NCBI GenBank assembly: GCA_003516955.1
Contig: DPBN01000149.1
Location: 1 to 5,052 of the forward strand
Length of the DNA: 5,052 nucleotides
Source of the DNA: Armatimonadota bacterium
GTDB taxonomy: Bacteria; Armatimonadota; Fimbriimonadia; Fimbriimonadales; Fimbriimonadaceae
Reading direction: 5' to 3'
This document shows positions 4,970-5,052 of this stretch, piece after piece. Each line of letters starts with the position of its first letter. Position 1 is the first letter of the stretch. Below the pieces are notes generated by a model. It had not been told where the DNA came from. It saw only the letters and a program-made list of their open reading frames with translations, and did not search any database. The position numbers and the translations under genes are program-made.

Positions 4970-5052
4970 ATGATTCAGAAGCGCAGAGGCTTCACGCTCA
5001 TCGAGCTCTTGGTGGTCATCGCCATCATCGCGATCCTGGCGGCGATCCTGTT
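4970..5052 (+). CDS. Type IV pilin-like / pseudopilin protein, N-terminus (partial)
   Basis: Only the first 27 residues are in the window. They read MIQKRRGFTLIELLVVIAII followed by AILAAIL. This is a class III prepilin signal: a short basic leader (residues 1-7), prepilin-peptidase cleavage after Gly7, Phe8 as mature residue 1, and Glu12 as the conserved Glu at +5. A hydrophobic helix then anchors the protein in the inner membrane and packs the filament core. The form FTLIELLVVIAIIAILAAIL is common in the expanded pseudopilin-like and DUF1559-type families of Armatimonadota, Planctomycetota and Verrucomicrobiota; the missing C-terminus would tell which. Its own promoter and a GGAGGT site lie directly upstream, so it starts a transcription unit. 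Confidence 0.93.
   Translation, partial: MIQKRRGFTLIELLVVIAIIAILAAIL

Overview
The window is GC-rich chromosomal DNA from a bacterium. It ends in a type IV pilin-like N-terminus of the kind that is strongly amplified in Armatimonadota, Planctomycetota and related phyla. Three genes also have a TANNNT hexamer 6-7 nt before ATG in place of a clear Shine-Dalgarno, which suggests leaderless transcripts. I infer an Armatimonadota-like or similar deep-branching lineage, but nothing here fixes the taxon. There is no CRISPR array, insertion sequence or phage gene.

Layout. (a) 3-506, + strand: the C-terminal end of a protein resembling the neutral/alkaline ceramidase-like family. (b) 512-1432, +: a serine beta-lactamase-fold hydrolase with the SxxK, SDN and KSG motifs. 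(c) 1429-4102, - strand: a block read from right to left. It holds a DsrE-family protein (3746-4102), a small membrane protein 'P2' (3233-3709), an unclear 468-base stretch (2765-3232), a membrane protein with an apparent frameshift (2323-2764), and a larger membrane protein 'P1' (1429-2214). P1 and P2 are clear paralogues; I do not recognise their family. (d) 4146-4646, +: a DinB/YfiT-like four-helix protein, divergent from the DsrE gene. (e) 4651-4725, -: tRNA-Val(CAC). (f) 4726-4969: a regulatory intergenic region with two TACAAT promoters and several DNA dyads. (g) 4970-end, +: the start of a pseudopilin gene.

How the genes may work together. The minus-strand block looks like one transcription unit of a sulfur-relay-like cytoplasmic protein and two or three small inner-membrane proteins, two of which share a signature (PWWGLG ... 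AGFRM ... LPGGFFG). This is the most novel content of the window, but its function is unknown. The hydrolase, DinB-like protein, tRNA and pseudopilin look like independent units. The G-run frameshift, and a neighbouring stretch without a clear coding frame, suggest that part of the block is decaying or contains a sequencing error.
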